Shown: piece after piece, positions 62,994-64,000 of the stretch
How positions within the stretch are numbered: position 1 is the stretch's first letter
Layout: every line of letters starts with the position of its first letter
NCBI RefSeq assembly: GCF_000831385.1
Contig: NZ_AP014548.1
Location: 1,054,001 to 1,118,000, forward strand
From: Nonlabens marinus S1-08
GTDB lineage: Bacteria; Bacteroidota; Bacteroidia; Flavobacteriales; Flavobacteriaceae
Length of the DNA: 64,000 nt
Reading direction: 5' to 3'
Notes under the pieces: model-generated
Seen by the model: only the letters and a program-made list of their open reading frames with translations
Database searches by the model: none
Told to the model about the DNA's origin: nothing
Translations under genes and position numbers: made by a program

Positions 62994-64000
62994 TTATGCT
63001 TTGATTCTAATTTTTTGATCTTCCTTGACGCTACGAGCACCTTCCACTATAATCAGATCTCCAGTTGCAAGACCTTCTGTGACTTCTATCATGTTGTCGC
63101 TTGTTTTGCCGGTCTTGATCAACTTCCTTTTCGCGACAGCTTCATTAAATTCTTCTCCTTGGCTAAGGTTGCTGGCCACCATCACGTATTGCTCACCATC
63201 TTGATTCTCGCTAATAACAGATAACGGCACAAGAATCGCATTCTTGCTGGTGTAGTCATTGATTTTTAATTTTGCGGTAAGATTGGGCTTTACATTTCCA
63301 GCTGGGTTCTTGACTGGTACTTCAATCTTGAAGGAACGGTTTGCTGGGTTTATGAAGGAACTGCTCTGTCTTACCTTACTGATTGACGTCTCGTTAAGAA
63401 CCGGAAAATTGATTACAACTTGTGTACCTTCATTGACTGATGCGATATAGGTTTCTGGAACTTCTACCTCAATATACATGTCGCTTAGGTTGACCAGACG
63501 AAATAATTCTGTCATTCCTGGCGATACAACATTTCCTTGCTCTGTAATCACGTTATCAATCACTCCAGAAAACGGAGCGGTAACCACGCTTTTTGCGAGC
63601 TGCTGCTGCATGGATCTGATGGCGCTTTGTTGGGCCTCATAATTCGCTTTAGCCTGTAGGTACTGGATTTCTGACCCTATGTTTTGATCCCAAAGTCTTT
63701 TTTGTCTCTCGAAGGTAGTTTTGGCAAGTTGTGCTTGAACTTTCATTTGTTCGATTTGCTGGGCGATACCACCATCATCGATTTTGGCAAGGCGTTGACC
63801 TTTTGAAACTCGTTGGCCTTCAGTAACATAAACATTAGTAAGGACACCAGCGGTTTCTGCCATTAAGGTGATGTTTTGCTTAGTATCAACACTTCCTTGT
63901 AGTTCTATGTAATGGTTAAAAAGCGTGTCAGTAAGCTTTTCAACACTTACTAGAGAACCTTCTTTTTGCTCCGTGTTATCATTCAGGTATTTTTCTATAC
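62994..64000 (-). CDS. RND efflux periplasmic adaptor (membrane fusion protein), partial
   Basis: The frame is open to the window edge, so the N-terminus is missing. Visible parts: SVDTKQNITLMAETAGVLTNVYV and QRVSKGQRLAKIDD (lipoyl half), a helical hairpin (QQIEQMKVQAQLAKTTFERQKRLW to QSAIRSMQQQLAKS), second lipoyl half (VTAPFSGVIDNV), a beta-barrel and a C-terminal membrane-proximal domain. An in-frame ATG at 63863 is within the lipoyl domain and is not the start. It links the permease to an outer-membrane channel. Confidence 0.92.
   Translation of the reverse strand, partial: IEKYLNDNTEQKEGSLVSVEKLTDTLFNHYIELQGSVDTKQNITLMAETAGVLTNVYVTEGQRVSKGQRLAKIDDGGIAQQIEQMKVQAQLAKTTFERQKRLWDQNIGSEIQYLQAKANYEAQQSAIRSMQQQLAKSVVTAPFSGVIDNVITEQGNVVSPGMTELFRLVNLSDMYIEVEVPETYIASVNEGTQVVINFPVLNETSISKVRQSSSFINPANRSFKIEVPVKNPAGNVKPNLTAKLKINDYTSKNAILVPLSVISENQDGEQYVMVASNLSQGEEFNEAVAKRKLIKTGKTSDNMIEVTEGLATGDLIIVEGARSVKEDQKIRIKA

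Noticed and set aside
63121..63140. Possible palindrome copy in the RND adaptor gene
   Set aside because: TTTTCGCGACAGC shares only the central TCGCGA and has several changes; too weak to count. The similar CCGCTTCCGCGAAAGG at 27254 was also left out.

Overview
The window reads as chromosomal DNA of a marine-type flavobacterium (Bacteroidota, Flavobacteriaceae). The evidence is: type IX secretion (T9SS) C-terminal sorting domains on two large exported proteins; a TonB receptor with a carboxypeptidase-like N-terminal domain; many SPII lipoproteins with acidic residues after the Cys; the gene string nadK - DUF6089 - uppS - bamA - ompH - ompH - murI; and TAnnTTTG promoter elements with weak or absent Shine-Dalgarno sequences. 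Genus-level placement (for example near Nonlabens) is only a guess.

Layout. 1-4.8 kb (minus): holin-like membrane protein, FadL-type channel plus SGNH lipoprotein, esterase, pdxJ. 4.9-12.9 kb (plus): CBS protein, nadK, DUF6089, uppS, bamA, two OmpH/Skp chaperones, murI, i.e. an envelope-biogenesis block. 13-16.7 kb: mutS, tRNA-Gly, tRNA-Leu, EF-hand protein. 16.9-21.3 kb (minus): a reactive-sulfur module (Crp/Fnr regulator, TSUP exporter, periplasmic rhodanese, CstB-like persulfide dioxygenase-rhodanese, split YeeE/YedE transporter) with two matching inverted repeats that look like regulator sites. 21.4-25.7 kb: small acidic lipoprotein, a broken gene fragment, a T9SS type-B surface protein, and the intact parent of the fragment. 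24.9-33.8 kb: an SOS/translesion cassette (LexA-like S24 repressor, SRAP protein, small unknown protein, DinB, DnaE2-like polymerase, radical-SAM DNA-repair protein, partner protein) with four operator-like palindromes in the divergent promoter. 33.8-34.6 kb: three more small acidic lipoproteins in tandem. 34.7-43.9 kb: DUF2461, waaA, DegT aminotransferase, amidohydrolase, M23-like protein, tetR-aarF pair, MORN protein. 44-52.7 kb: aspS, tadA, dxs, a T9SS type-A beta-propeller protein, dgt. 52.8-59.3 kb: TonB receptor, beta-helix lipoprotein and PiT-PhoU phosphate transporter. 59.4 kb to the edge: RND efflux pump, cut by the window end.

The most unusual feature is a perfect 16-bp palindrome, CGCTTTCGCGAAAGCG. 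It occurs 17 times exactly and at least 4 times with 1-3 changes. It lies both between genes and inside genes, in all three reading frames, encoding AFAKA, RFRES or LSRK. In several conserved enzymes it appears to replace residues without changing length. In two envelope genes it supplies the signal-peptidase site. One copy marks the exact end of a 148-bp duplicated gene fragment, which suggests that the palindrome takes part in recombination. Other notable structures are two tandem repeats, (AAAAAC)7 and (CTCCTAA)17, directly in front of the dnaE2-like gene, and a 42-bp perfect palindrome between tetR and aarF. No intergenic stretch exceeds 300 bases.
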